From Microplitis mediator (Eukaryota > Arthropoda > Insecta > Hymenoptera > Braconidae), in assembly GCF_029852145.1 (NCBI RefSeq), contig NC_079977.1, positions 17,493,948-17,557,947 on the forward strand: a stretch of DNA of 64,000 bases. The letters are read 5' to 3'. The position numbers were made by a program, and so were the translations under genes. This document shows positions 34,258 to 45,406 of the stretch, in pieces. The notes under the pieces were generated by a model. The model worked only from the letters and a program-made list of their open reading frames with translations, was not told where the DNA came from and searched no databases. Numbering within the stretch: position 1 is the stretch's first letter; each line of letters opens with the position of its first letter.

Positions 34258-34710
34258 ATGGACTGTAATTTTCAAAATTCAACGTACACAACTGTACACT
34301 CCTTCGAACTGGAGTACTTCGACGAACTCCTCTTCATTAACGATGCTGGGACAGTTAGTCCGATGTTTATAGAGTTTTCTTCAGGTTTACACGTCAACGA
34401 CGTTTGGAGCTTCAAAGTAGAGGTTAGCCACGACGAAGAAGATGAACATTGGATCACCTTGGGGATCCTTCCATTGAAATCGGAGCATTCCGAAATCAGC
34501 TTCGAGCTCGAATGCCGTGTGGTGGATGAGGAAGGTAACCTACTGCGACTGCCAGCAAAAATACAACCTTTCAAAGACTACGACAATTACGTATATCTCG
34601 GGGGTTTCTTCAAACGAAATGACCCCGACTTATTGCGTCTACTGGTGGACGGGAATTTAATTTTACAGATAGAGCTGACTGTTCTTCTAGGCGACGATGC
34701 AGATAATTAG
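34258..34710 (+). CDS. MATH-domain-only protein A (U4 copy)
   Basis: Same protein, unaffected by the LINE. TATA 34151-34158, initiator A 34181. Confidence 0.72.
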   Translation: MDCNFQNSTYTTVHSFELEYFDELLFINDAGTVSPMFIEFSSGLHVNDVWSFKVEVSHDEEDEHWITLGILPLKSEHSEISFELECRVVDEEGNLLRLPAKIQPFKDYDNYVYLGGFFKRNDPDLLRLLVDGNLILQIELTVLLGDDADN

Positions 34711-34742
34711 ATACTCAAGTTCCCGAACTTTGAGTTGAAAAC

Positions 34743-34758
34743 GGCCCTTTTCAGGGCC
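34743..34758 (+). terminator. Histone-type 3' stem-loop, gene A (U4)
   Basis: Unchanged hairpin 32 nt after the stop. Confidence 0.8.
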
Positions 34759-35196
34759 ACCAAATTTTTTACACGTAAAAACTAACTCAAATTTTATATA
34801 TACCTGAACTCATATCCTTAGTCCAAAACTCTTCCAAAATTAATATTCATCTATTTAATGCCTAATAAAGATAATTAATCTAAATCTTCCCTCCAATATT
34901 TTTCCTACATTAATTCCTACTTTTCAAATTTCAGAAAACATTAAAAATTTCCAACATATATTTATGATACAATTTCCAATTTTTTTTTTCAAACCATTTC
35001 GATCATTTATGCGCATGAAATGCTAATAAAAAACGAAAAAAAAAAAAATCATATTTTTGTTTAAATAAAACTCTGACGTAATCAAGTTTTTTAATTTTCA
35101 GGCGAGAGTAGAGCATATCTACGCTCGCGCTTAAGGCATGCAATATATAAATTTATTATATTTTGTTTTCTTATGTCGTTGATTCAATTAAAAATA

Positions 35197-35703
35197 GGGG
35201 AGCCTGAGGCACGAAGGCCCCCTTCAAAAATTAGGTATAAAAAATTTGTCTTTTACTTTCCGTCGAGTTATGACCTCTATAATGTTTTTATCATATTTTA
35301 GGCCAATATGACATATGTGGAGCAAAATAGATCACTCGAAAAAAAAAAAACAATTTTAACGAAAAAAATATTTTTTTTTTATTTTCCGTCAAGTTAATTA
35401 TTTCGTTACAATTTTTATTTTTTTTTTAATAGTCCATTCCATTCCACATATCACATATTGACCTGAAATATAATAAACATATTATAGAGGTCATAACTTG
35501 ACGGAAAATAAAAAAAAAAATTTTTTTTTAATTTTTTGGAGAAAGGGGCCCTTTGTGCCCCAGCAAATAAAAATTTTTTTTTTTATTTATTGCACAATTT
35601 CGACTGATTTTTTCGAAATTGACGGAAAATAAACGAATTTGATGGTTAAAAGCCACAGAAAGAAACAACCGGCTTAAGGGAGCCTTCGTGCCCCAACCTC
35701 CCC
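35197..35703. mobile_element. MITE1 (U4)
   Basis: Uninterrupted 507-bp form. Confidence 0.75.
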
Positions 35704-38043
35704 TATCTACATTATTATAAAGAGAATATGGATTCTTTACTTTTTATTAACAATCTAAAGCATTAAAAAATGAAATATGTACATAAAGCAATCAAGAAAA
35801 TTTTATTTTTTCGATTACTTTGTTTTTTTATTGATAAAAGCTACATTTTCGTTGATTTTTTAAGTGAAAGACATAAATCATATCATTCCAAGTAAAGCAT
35901 TGATACCATTAGTTCAATAATCAAAAACTTATTCAGCTGGTGCAACAAAATTAAAATTCGATATCTCAACAGAATTTATATTAAAACCAGCGAAAATGCC
36001 AACTGATGACTATCGATTTAACCACTATGACCGTTCATTGATCGACTCTCATCATTCTAATTGAAGAACATCGACAGCCGTTTTGTCCAGTGAGACGACT
36101 TGAAGTACTGGAGAGGAATAGCGCTCTCTCCGTGGTCCGCGCTTGGAAAGTGGTCTCTCCATGGTCCGCGCCACTTAACATTCATTATTTTAAGAAATTC
36201 AAGTATAAAATTTTCATCAATCTGTATTTTTTTCAATGCCAGCTTAATAAAAACATGTAAGATATATTTCTTCTAATAAAAGAGAGAGTGAGAGAGAAAG
36301 AGAGAGTTTTGTCTCTCAACAGAAGATTTCACTAGATTAAAGATGTGTAAGTTGATTTTTTTTTTTCCAAGCTCTGGGGGCGATCACTGGCCGGTAGTAG
36401 ACCTTAAGTAGAATTAAGTTTTTTGCACATATCTGTTATCGTATGTTTTATTCAAATATTAAAAACTATAGTATTATATAGTAACGATAATTACTCTGTT
36501 ATAAGACTCAAGAAAATTTTCCTTCAACAAAGATATTTTCCAGCGGGCGGAATGAAAACCGGAAATTTTTTGAACGAAGTAAAATAATTTCTTGAATTAA
36601 AAAAAAAATTTTTAAACCAAAATATATTTCATACTTGGTCTAATAATAGAATTACTCTTTTTTAAAGCTTGCATTTCTGAGTAAAATAAACATTTTCTTT
36701 AACCTAAGTATTACGTTACTTACTTGAACCAAGAATATATGATGTTTTGAAACAATAAACGGTATAAACTTGAACTAACAATAAAGGGAGTTGGTTTAAA
36801 AAATGTAAACTCTTGGTTTGAGTAGTGTACTTTTTCTGACCAATCACACGAAAAATCTCAAACTAAGATTATTAGAGTCTCAGCCAGGAAAGTTCTGTCC
36901 TGAATTCATACACAGTCGCTTCCTCCTTTGCACCCTAAGAAACGAATACTACTTACTCTCTCTTTTTGTGCTGGCGCAGTAAACGAATACTAAGTCCATT
37001 TTTTTATTTTAAATAAATTAATGCAATCATACAATATTAAATAATTTCTCTATTTTTTTTTGTACCTAAATTTGTTTTTATTAAAAAATTTTTTTATTTT
37101 TATGTCGAAATTCATTAATGAACGGATTCATATGATCCGTTCAGCATTGTGCTAAAATGTCGGAACTAAAATTTGTCCAAATTATTGTTGATAATAATAT
37201 TTAAAATCTATATTCTGTGTTTGGGATTTAAAAATGTGACTGACGATTTGGCCAGTGTGGCTCAATATATGTAGGCAAAGTAAACGTAGCCCAACAAAAG
37301 CTGGGATGGCTTCGTTAGTAATGCTTTCGCGCGACGCTGAATCGGTCTGGATTCGATTCTTTCACTAAGCGATAATTATTTTTCTCTATTTGTTTTATAT
37401 ATTTAACTCATTGCAAAACTTTCCTATCCCTTAATAATGCTTCTAATAAAGAATTTATTTATTTCACAACATTGTTCATGAAATATTTTAACAAAAAAAA
37501 AATTGTTTGGATAAAAAAATTACAAAAAAAAAAAATTTTTGGTAGCTTGATAAACTTATTTGCTTACTTGAAGAAATTTATTTCTTGGTTGAAAAATTTT
37601 TTTTTTGTTTGCGACAAAAAAAAAATTTCTTGGCCCAAGAAAGTTTGGTTTTGGTTGAAAAAATTATTTTTCATAGTTCAAAAACTTTCTTGTTTTAGGT
37701 CAAGATATTCTTTTTTGACTAAAAAATGTAACAATTTTCAGCCAAGAAAAAAAATTTTGCGAATTAAAAAAAAAAATGTTCTGGCTACCAAGAAAAAAAT
37801 GGTTTGGGCAAAGAGAGTTTTTCTTGACTTAAAGAATTTTAGTTTCAGACTGAGAAATAATGTCTTCCACGAAGGAAATAATTTCTTGATCCAAATAATT
37901 TTTTACTTCAATAAAGTACAAAATTTCGCTTAGTTCAAGAAACAAATTTCGAAGACATATTATTTCTTGGTTCAAGATTTCCTTCTTTTCTGTGCACACC
38001 CACACACGGATGGTATTCTAAACATAGTCAGAATAGCTTCCTA

Positions 38044-38972
38044 CACGGAACGAATTTTCGTATGAATATTGCCATGTTATTTATTAAAAAAATTACTCTA
38101 AATTGAGTAATCTTGGGCCATTACGACTTTTTACTTTCGAATTACGAAATTTTACTCTTTCAGTGAGTAAAAATCAATCAGATTAATTTTTACTCACAAT
38201 TACGAGTAAAAATTACACCTAGCGGCTATCTAAATAAATTCTCTCTAATTTAATTTTTACTCGTAGGTTATGATAAAAAGTTGATGATTCAATTTATAAA
38301 ATTTATATTGAATCACAATAAAAATTACAATTAATAGGCTGAAATTTTCATAAAAAATCTAAAAATCATCTAATTGCTTTAGAATATGACTTAAAATAAA
38401 TGTTTTGAAAAATAATAAACAAAAAATTACCCTTATTGTGTTGAAAAAGATAAGATACAAATTTATTTTTAATTTTAAAATAAATATTAAGTCATAGAGA
38501 GATACAGAGATCGTCTTTTTTTCCAAGCCTACGTCTGTGTGCATAACATGTAAGTTGTCGCGAGCAAAATAAAAGACATTTAATTGAAGCCGATATTAAC
38601 CAAAGATTAACGGAGACTACTGAAATATTACTCTGCAGTTTAGAGTAAAAATTACTTCCATAGATAAGAAAATTTATTTGAGTTATAAGCAGTTTTTCAT
38701 CAAAAAGTTAATGGGTTTAAAAGAATGGTATATTGGGGAGTAAAAATCAATCGCATGGAGTAAAAATTAATAGATTAAGATGAGATATTCACAATAATCG
38801 ATTAAATATAAGACTTTTAAAAAATTACTCAGTAGTAGAGTAAAACATGGTCTAGCAACGTTAATATTTAAACAAAAAATATTAAATTTCAAACAAAAAA
38901 TACCAATTTTTTGCAACGGCCCAGGATTACTCGAAATTACAGAGTAATTTTTATCAAAAAATTCTATCCGTG
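38044..38972. mobile_element. MITE2 (U4)
   Basis: Same ends and TA flanks as in U1. Confidence 0.65.
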
Positions 38973-39010
38973 TATAAAATATAAATAAACAATATATTAA
39001 ATATAGTTTA

Positions 39011-39282
39011 CTTTTGGCCGATTTTCGTATATATTTTACATATTTTAAATATATTAAAAATATATCTTAGAATGTATGAAAATATACAAAAAAATAAATT
39101 TTTAAAATTTTATTTTCTATGTTGGTGATAACCTCAAAAATATATTACTAATATATTTTTTTTATATTACCATACCTATATTTTTTTTATATTTTAAATA
39201 TAAAAAAAATATTTTTTTTGTATATTTTATATATTCTAAGATATTTAAAATATATAAAATCAATACAAAAATCGGCTAAAAG
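39011..39282. mobile_element. MITE3 (U4, long allele)
   Basis: The only unit besides U1 with the long right end. Confidence 0.55.
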
Positions 39283-39931
39283 TTAGTTATTTAAAATATA
39301 TTTTTTATAGAACGATTTTTAATTGTTTTTGTCGATATATACTATTACATATAAAGAAAATCTTCTCGAGCTCCTTGAGGTCGAAAACATTGTTGTGAAT
39401 ACTCGAAGAGCTCGAAAACAGCGGGAAGATTTAGGGCTGGCCCGTAGGGTCAACCGATAGACAGATTTTTTTTATAAGTTTTAGGTTTGAAAAAAAATTG
39501 GAAATTTTAAGACGGCTAAATCGTATATCATAAGCATATGTTGGAAATTTTTTGACATTTGAAAAGTAGGCATTAATGTGGGAAAAATATTGTAGGGAAG
39601 ATTTATATTAATTATTATGATCCTGAAGTTAGCAGACATTTGAAAATTTTTGTTTTTCAACAAATTAATTGCAAAAAAATAAAATAAAAATATGCACATG
39701 TAGAAAATTAAAATAACTACAGGTGCAATTTTTTCAAATATTTTTTTTTTATGATTTATCATCTAAAAAAAAAATCCAAAAATTATTAGATGTCTGTTAA
39801 CTTCAGTATCATTAATTATCTTTATTAGGCATTAAATAAATAAATATTAATTTTGGATGAGTTTTGGACAAAAGATATGAGTTGAGGTATGTATAAAACT
39901 TGAGTTAGTGTTTACGTGTAAAAAATTTGGT

Positions 39932-39947
39932 GGCCCTGAAAAGGGCC
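39932..39947 (-). terminator. Histone-type 3' stem-loop, gene B (U4)
   Basis: Intact although the gene's promoter has been displaced. Confidence 0.8.
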
Positions 39948-39979
39948 GTTTTCAACTCAAAGTTCGGAAACTTGAGTAT

Positions 39980-40432
39980 CTAATTATCTGCATCGTCGCC
40001 TAGAAAAACGGTCAGCTGTATCTGTAAAATTAGATTTCCATCCACCAGTAGACGCAATAAGTCGGGGTCATTTCGTTTGAAGAAATCTCCGAGGTTTATG
40101 TAATTTTCGTAGTCGTAGAAAGGATCTATATTTCTAGGCAGTCTCAGTAGGTTACCTTCCTCATCCACTACACAGCATTCGAGTTCGAAGCTGAGTTTGG
40201 AATGCTCCGATTTGAATGGAAGGAACCCCCAGGATATCCAGTGTTCATCTTCTTCGTCGTGGCTAACCTCCACTTTGAAGCCCCAAACGTCGTTAACGTC
40301 GACGGGTGAACAAAACATCTCGTATATCGGAGTAATTGTCCCAGTCTCGTTGGTGAAGAGAAGTTTATCGAAGTCATCCACCACAAACATGCATGCACTT
40401 GTCCACCTTAATTTTTGAAAACCACAGTCCAT
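39980..40432 (-). CDS. MATH-domain-only protein B (U4 copy, promoter displaced by LINE)
   Basis: Coding region intact, Asn122. Its TATA box is now 4.5 kb upstream (44950-44957), because the LINE inserted at the initiator. Beside the gene only the duplicated 12-bp initiator copy (40506-40517) is left, without a TATA box. The copy is probably silent, or expressed only by read-through from the LINE in the same orientation. Confidence 0.7.
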   Translation of the reverse strand: MDCGFQKLRWTSACMFVVDDFDKLLFTNETGTITPIYEMFCSPVDVNDVWGFKVEVSHDEEDEHWISWGFLPFKSEHSKLSFELECCVVDEEGNLLRLPRNIDPFYDYENYINLGDFFKRNDPDLLRLLVDGNLILQIQLTVFLGDDADN

Positions 40433-40505
40433 GATGATTCAGGCAATTGATCGTCACTAAATAAAGAATTTAACTTGCGAGGCGTACAGCGCAACGTTTC
40501 GAGCG

Positions 40506-40517
40506 TTATGACTGCTA
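40506..40517. repeat. Target-site duplication at the 3' end of the LINE
   Basis: TTATGACTGCTA, repeated at 44924-44935. The uninterrupted site in other units (for example 8738-8749) contains the gene B initiator. Confidence 0.92.
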
Positions 40518-40803
40518 ATTTTTTTTTTTTAATTAAAAATGGATTTATTGAATTTATATTTTTATACATTTACACGTTTGTTTGTTGGTATAATTAAGTT
40601 TACATTGTTTTAATGATTCCTATCCCGCGGATATAACTCATAATACATTTTGTTATGCCTTTTAGAGTTTGCTTGTTACAAAGGATTTGTTTTGATATTT
40701 TTAGGGAAAAATTTACAAAAACCTAATAAGATTTATGTTACATTATACATTATCTCTTATAACTAGTTAACACTTACATCTAGTATTTACACTTACAATT
40801 ACA
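40518..40803 (-). other. 3' UTR and A-tail of the LINE
   Basis: A 286-bp AT-rich trailer ending in an interrupted A-run on the minus strand. No gene. Confidence 0.8.
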
Positions 40804-43479
40804 TTATGATCTATCGATTATGACTTGTTGGGGTAATTTATATTTTATCCAAGGATTTTTGTTTCTTAATTTACATACATCTTTTAGAATATCATGTGTG
40901 TTAAGTTTGTTTGTATAGAAATCTGTTGCTCGATTATGTATTACTTTCTTTAGTAAAGGTATATTTAGAGATTCGTGTAGCTCATGATTTGCCATTCGCG
41001 GACTTGCATTGGCGATCATTCGTAGGCATTTATTTTGGACAACTTGTAGCCGTTTATAATTGGTGTTATTTGTGTTACTCCAAATTGGGCACGCGTACAG
41101 TAGAATGGGCCTAATGCACATATTATAAATCGTCAATTTATTTTTAATAGAGACTTTGCTACTGCGATTTATCAATGGATATAACATAGATAATGCTGCA
41201 TTTGCTTTTCGGATGACAGTTTTTACATGTTCGTTAAATAGTAGTTTTTTATCTAAGGTAAGGCCTAAATACTTTGCAGTACTTGTTAGTTTGAGAGTTT
41301 GACCGTTCATTTGTGCCGTCACAGTTGGATTTTTAAGTTTGTGTGTAAAAATCATTATCTCAGTTTTTGTTACATTTATTTTAATTTTCCATTTATTATA
41401 GTAGTCTAGTAGTATGTTAATATGATTTTGTAGTTCACGAATAATTATATCTTTGCTAAATGAAGTTGTAAGGATACCAGTGTCATCGGCGAACAAAGCT
41501 ATAGAGGTTTTAGGGATTTTGGGTATATCATTAATGAACAAAAGAAACAATACAGGGCCCAAAATAGAGCCTTGCGGCACACCGGCAGCAATATATCTAA
41601 GTGTACTTAGCTTATCACCAACTGCGACCTTAAATGTTCTGCCTTTTAAATAGTTTAAGATAAATTTAGTTATATATATCGGTATATTATAGTGTGAGAG
41701 TTTATATATTAGTGCCTTGTGCCACACGGTGTCAAAGGCCTTCTCGATGTCTAGAAGTAATAAACCCGAGCTTCTGTTTCTATTGAAATTGTCTGTAATG
41801 AAGTCTGTAACACGAGCTAGTTGCTGGACTGTGCTATATTTATTTCGAAATCCAAATTGCTCTGCTAATAGGATATTATTTTCATCGAGAAAGCCTCTGA
41901 CCCGCATGTTTACAATGCTCTCAAGTAGTTTTCCCAGTGTGGATAGGAGGCTTATTGGCCGATAATTTTGGGGAAATAGTTTGTCCTTTCCAGGCTTGTG
42001 GAATGGCAGTATTTTTGCCTCCTTCCATGACCGGGGAAAATATGACAGCATGAGACACGCATTGAATATGTATATAAGTTGAACAATTGTTTTCTTTGGT
42101 AAATTTTTTAATATTATGTTTTGTATCTGATCATTGCCTGGTGCTTTTTTAGACTTAGTTTTTTTTATTGCTTTTTTTAGTTCACAAGATGTAACTAGTG
42201 GTACCGTATCTATGTCGGCGATTTTGACTTGGTTGTATAAATTATTTACTTCTTTGTCTGTAATATTGTCACTTAGGTTTTGCGTTAACGTATGGGTATT
42301 TTCAAAAACATCAGCGATCGCATTCGCTTTAGATTGATTGTCGTATACTAGACCAGCTCTGGAATGCAGGGTAGGTATGATGTTGGAAGTATTTTTACGC
42401 ATTTTTACTGCATTCCAAAGTGTGTGGTCTTTTGCATTTAAAGATTTTAATTTTTTTGCTGTTGATTCATTTCGATGATTTTTAATAGATGTACGAACTT
42501 CATCTATTAGATTTTTATATATACTTTTATCTATAGCTGATCGTGATCGCTGATATTTTCTTCGATAGTAATTTCGGATTTTTATTTTTTGTATTATATG
42601 CTCCGGTAGTGCATCTGCTTGTGTATTTATGCTCTTATATGGAATTACCTCATGCATGGTGTCTTGTATTTGTTTTGTTAGTGTGTTCAATGCCATATCT
42701 ACGTCGTCTTTTGAACGCAAGTTATTGTTTATAATTATCTTATTACTTAATTTAGATTTAAATAAATCCCAATTTGTTTTGTGATACATAGGCATACTTT
42801 TAATCCGTTGCGTGTAATCGCATTTGTTTATGAATAATTGTACTGGGTTATGATCTGAATCAAGTTCATTTAAGATATTTGGTTTGCTACAGTTTATGTT
42901 TTTGATTAATGCAATGTCGATAGTTGAGGCTAGGGTGTTTGAGCTTGGGATTCTTGTGGGGCCATCTGGATATTGTATATCAATAGGATTTTTTTGCAAA
43001 TATTGAAACAATATTTTACCGCTAGTATTTGCACTCTTACAGTGCCACATAACATGCTTGGAATTTAAGTCTCCAGCTAACAGAACTTTATTATTTAGTT
43101 TAAATGCATTACTCAGGTCATTTGTATTTAAAATTGTCTTAGGCGGATTATAAGCAGCAATTACTAGTATATTGCCGGGTATTAAAATAGCATGTGCTTC
43201 GAGCGATGTTGTGGGAATTATCACCTCATTATGCGGGATTGTTTTCTTGATGAATATAGCGACCCCGCCAGATGCGGTGTTATTTACCCGATCTTTGCGA
43301 TAACATACATAGTTTTTAATTTGGCAGTAATTTATAGACTTTAATCTAGTTTCACTAACTAATAATATATCGACATTGTATTGATTTACGAAGTGTGATA
43401 CTTCATGCACTTTGTCTTTTAAACTATTTGCGTTCCAAAAGACGATGTTGATATTTTTTACTCTATTTAATTTATCCAT
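40804..43479 (-). CDS. LINE ORF2: endonuclease - reverse transcriptase
   Basis: 891 residues. The N-terminal part is an apurinic-type (EEP) endonuclease: FWNANSL near 14-20, a SETRLK block near 40, GDLNSKHVMW near 136, and SDH at 208-210. The reverse transcriptase covers roughly 480-750: motif A Asp at 577 in LLDIEKAFDTVW, GVPQGSILGPVLFLLFIND, and FADD at 663-666. There is no RNase H domain after it, only a Cys-containing tail (ACPIW..., QNKCLRMI), as in Jockey-clade elements. It nicks target DNA and reverse-transcribes its own RNA in the nucleus. No stop or frameshift and all catalytic motifs are present, so it may be active. Its ATG overlaps the ORF1 stop. Confidence 0.95.
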   Translation of the reverse strand: MDKLNRVKNINIVFWNANSLKDKVHEVSHFVNQYNVDILLVSETRLKSINYCQIKNYVCYRKDRVNNTASGGVAIFIKKTIPHNEVIIPTTSLEAHAILIPGNILVIAAYNPPKTILNTNDLSNAFKLNNKVLLAGDLNSKHVMWHCKSANTSGKILFQYLQKNPIDIQYPDGPTRIPSSNTLASTIDIALIKNINCSKPNILNELDSDHNPVQLFINKCDYTQRIKSMPMYHKTNWDLFKSKLSNKIIINNNLRSKDDVDMALNTLTKQIQDTMHEVIPYKSINTQADALPEHIIQKIKIRNYYRRKYQRSRSAIDKSIYKNLIDEVRTSIKNHRNESTAKKLKSLNAKDHTLWNAVKMRKNTSNIIPTLHSRAGLVYDNQSKANAIADVFENTHTLTQNLSDNITDKEVNNLYNQVKIADIDTVPLVTSCELKKAIKKTKSKKAPGNDQIQNIILKNLPKKTIVQLIYIFNACLMLSYFPRSWKEAKILPFHKPGKDKLFPQNYRPISLLSTLGKLLESIVNMRVRGFLDENNILLAEQFGFRNKYSTVQQLARVTDFITDNFNRNRSSGLLLLDIEKAFDTVWHKALIYKLSHYNIPIYITKFILNYLKGRTFKVAVGDKLSTLRYIAAGVPQGSILGPVLFLLFINDIPKIPKTSIALFADDTGILTTSFSKDIIIRELQNHINILLDYYNKWKIKINVTKTEIMIFTHKLKNPTVTAQMNGQTLKLTSTAKYLGLTLDKKLLFNEHVKTVIRKANAALSMLYPLINRSSKVSIKNKLTIYNMCIRPILLYACPIWSNTNNTNYKRLQVVQNKCLRMIANASPRMANHELHESLNIPLLKKVIHNRATDFYTNKLNTHDILKDVCKLRNKNPWIKYKLPQQVIIDRS

Positions 43480-44821
43480 TATTATTTAGGCATTCACTAA
43501 TAACAACTAACCTAGAGGCATTATCAGTACAGCTTGATAACTTTTCATTTATACTAGTCACTAGTTTCAAAAGGCTTGAGATGTTACATAATTCGTTTAA
43601 TTTTTTAATTTCTAACATTAATTTATTAAACTCTACGATCTGATTTATGTCACTGATTGATGGATTTGAATGTTTTGGTATGTTCCGAGGAATATAGGTA
43701 GGAATTTGGGATAAGCTACTTATCGTTGATAGTCCCGAACCTGTCGGCGTCCCGTTGAGTTGATGAGTCACTCCTTGGTATGCAGGCCCAAGTTGATGTT
43801 GTGTAGTTGAACAGGTGTTGTGTGGATATTGATTCGTCACCGGCTTCGTAGGATAATTTTTTGGTAGTGGTGGAAAGGTTTGCTGGCTTATATCAAATGC
43901 TTTTGATTGCCTAACAGTAGTAACATTAGTATTTATTCTTGATTTTCTGTTTTGCTCAACCTTCTTAATATGTTCTAAATACATCGGGCAGAGTTTGTGG
44001 TTGGCTGGATGGGCTCCATTACAGTTTACGCATGCCGGTGGCATATCATCTGTTTTAACACAATTTTCAGTTAAATGTGGTAGGGTGCACTTTACACATT
44101 TCGGTTTATTTGAGCAATTTGACATCCCATGTCCAAAAAGTTGACAACGATAGCATTGGGTGACTTTACGGGAATTTTTGTATTTTTCCCATGATATTTT
44201 AAAGCTCATCAGAATTCTAATTTTGAGGATATTATTTACGTCTTCTTGAGTTACGAGTGTGATCATATACAATGGTATATTAATACTACCATCTTGATTT
44301 TGAGTATCTTCTGAGATTTTCTTTTTCATTTGTCTGACCCTCTTAGGTATGATCTTATTAGCCATTAATTCTTCTTCGATGTCTTTAATGTCAACATGTG
44401 GTAATCCTCTAAGAACTAAATGTTTTGGCCGATCCTCATCAAATGAGAATGTATGATACTGTATCTCCAGTGTGTTGAATAGTTTGGTAACATTAGCATG
44501 GTCTGTTTTAGAACTTGTGTAGACACTCATTTTTTTATTATACTTGAAATTCACTGTATGTGCACATTCTTTTTTAATTTTGTTTGTAAATAGATTAATG
44601 TCTGTAATCGCAGTATTCACTATTATCGGAGGCACTTTGCACTTTTTAGCAATTGGCATAACACTTGTAACACTGTCATTGTCATCCGATTCAGATGTGG
44701 TTGATATATTATGTTGTTGAGTTATCTCGCTTCGTCTTCTTTTGCGCGTTGTTTGCCAGCCTTCTGCCGTAGATTTGTCCGGAGGATCCGTGTTTAGGTC
44801 CATTTGTTTTTGTTTACCCAT
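43472..44821 (-). CDS. LINE ORF1: Gag-like RNA-binding protein with zinc knuckles
   Basis: 449 residues. A Lys/Arg-rich N-terminus is followed by a central RNA-binding region (LVLRGLPHVDIKDIEEEL). A cluster of Cys/His knuckles then lies around residues 220-275 (CYRCQLFGHGMSNC, CVKC...HLTENC, CVNCNGAHPANHKLC), and the C-terminus is low in complexity. It should coat LINE RNA as a ribonucleoprotein. The last 8 nt overlap ORF2 as ATGGATAA, which suggests termination-reinitiation for ORF2 translation. Confidence 0.93.
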   Translation of the reverse strand: MGKQKQMDLNTDPPDKSTAEGWQTTRKRRRSEITQQHNISTTSESDDNDSVTSVMPIAKKCKVPPIIVNTAITDINLFTNKIKKECAHTVNFKYNKKMSVYTSSKTDHANVTKLFNTLEIQYHTFSFDEDRPKHLVLRGLPHVDIKDIEEELMANKIIPKRVRQMKKKISEDTQNQDGSINIPLYMITLVTQEDVNNILKIRILMSFKISWEKYKNSRKVTQCYRCQLFGHGMSNCSNKPKCVKCTLPHLTENCVKTDDMPPACVNCNGAHPANHKLCPMYLEHIKKVEQNRKSRINTNVTTVRQSKAFDISQQTFPPLPKNYPTKPVTNQYPHNTCSTTQHQLGPAYQGVTHQLNGTPTGSGLSTISSLSQIPTYIPRNIPKHSNPSISDINQIVEFNKLMLEIKKLNELCNISSLLKLVTSINEKLSSCTDNASRLVVISECLNNNG

Positions 44822-44923
44822 TTGGGTAGCGTCAGTTTTTTTCTAATAAATTGCAATCAGGATCCTATTTAGGCAATTTTGTAGCGATTGTAGCGATGGC
44901 TCGTTAGTCCGAAACGAAAATCC
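44822..44923 (-). promoter_or_regulatory. 5' UTR of the LINE
   Basis: 102 bp from the 5' end (GGATTTTCGTTTCGGACTAA on the minus strand) to the ORF1 ATG. Jockey-clade elements normally carry an internal promoter here. I cannot define one by eye. Confidence 0.6.
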
Positions 44924-44957
44924 TTATGACTGCTATACTGACCGTGTGGCTTATATA
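44924..44957 (-). promoter_or_regulatory. Captured MATH gene B promoter at the LINE 5' end
   Basis: TATATAAG (44957-44950, complement) and the initiator TCATAA, with its A at 44927, keep their 30-bp spacing. The predicted start is 4 nt upstream of the first LINE base (44923), so this host promoter would make a full-length sense LINE RNA. The 12-bp TSD copy is 44924-44935. Confidence 0.7.
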
Positions 44958-45289
44958 ATATGAACACGGATCACCCCCTCTACTAAATTTTGACTAACTA
45001 CCAGAATGGTAAATTTTACCCCCACTCCTTAAAAATGACCAATCATGACGATCTTATTTTCTCTCTTCATTCTCAATTTTAACTAATCAAAATCGAGGAA
45101 TTGCATCACTATGAAATATGATCAATGTAAGTGGACTTTTTATAATAAATTGAATTTACACTGGCATGTAAATCCAGCCAACAAGAAACTTAAATCCATA
45201 TTAATATTTTTATTTTAAATTATACTCAAGTTGGGACGATGATGAAAATAAATAAATAAGTACAAATTTTATATCTCGTTACTAGAAAC

Positions 45290-45406
45290 TTGTTTCTTCT
45301 ATACATAAATGACATTCCCAAGCATCCAAAAACATCTCTTGCTCTATTTGCTGACGATACAGCCATCTATAGTTCATCATACAGTAAAGACATAATAGTC
45401 AATTAA
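45290..45406 (+). pseudogene. Fossil RT fragment (U4)
   Basis: Same fragment, 355 bp to the right of the intact LINE but in the opposite orientation and clearly divergent from it, so it is not a product of that insertion. Confidence 0.75.

Larger units (their letters stand above)
40518..44923 (-). mobile_element. Full-length Jockey-type non-LTR retrotransposon
   Basis: 4,406 bp on the minus strand with a 5' UTR of 102 bp (44822-44923), two open ORFs, a 3' UTR of 286 bp and a short A-rich tail (the T-run at 40519-40530 on the plus strand). The 12-bp target duplication and full length point to a recent target-primed insertion. It is present only in U4, so it inserted after the array had formed. 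Confidence 0.93.
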
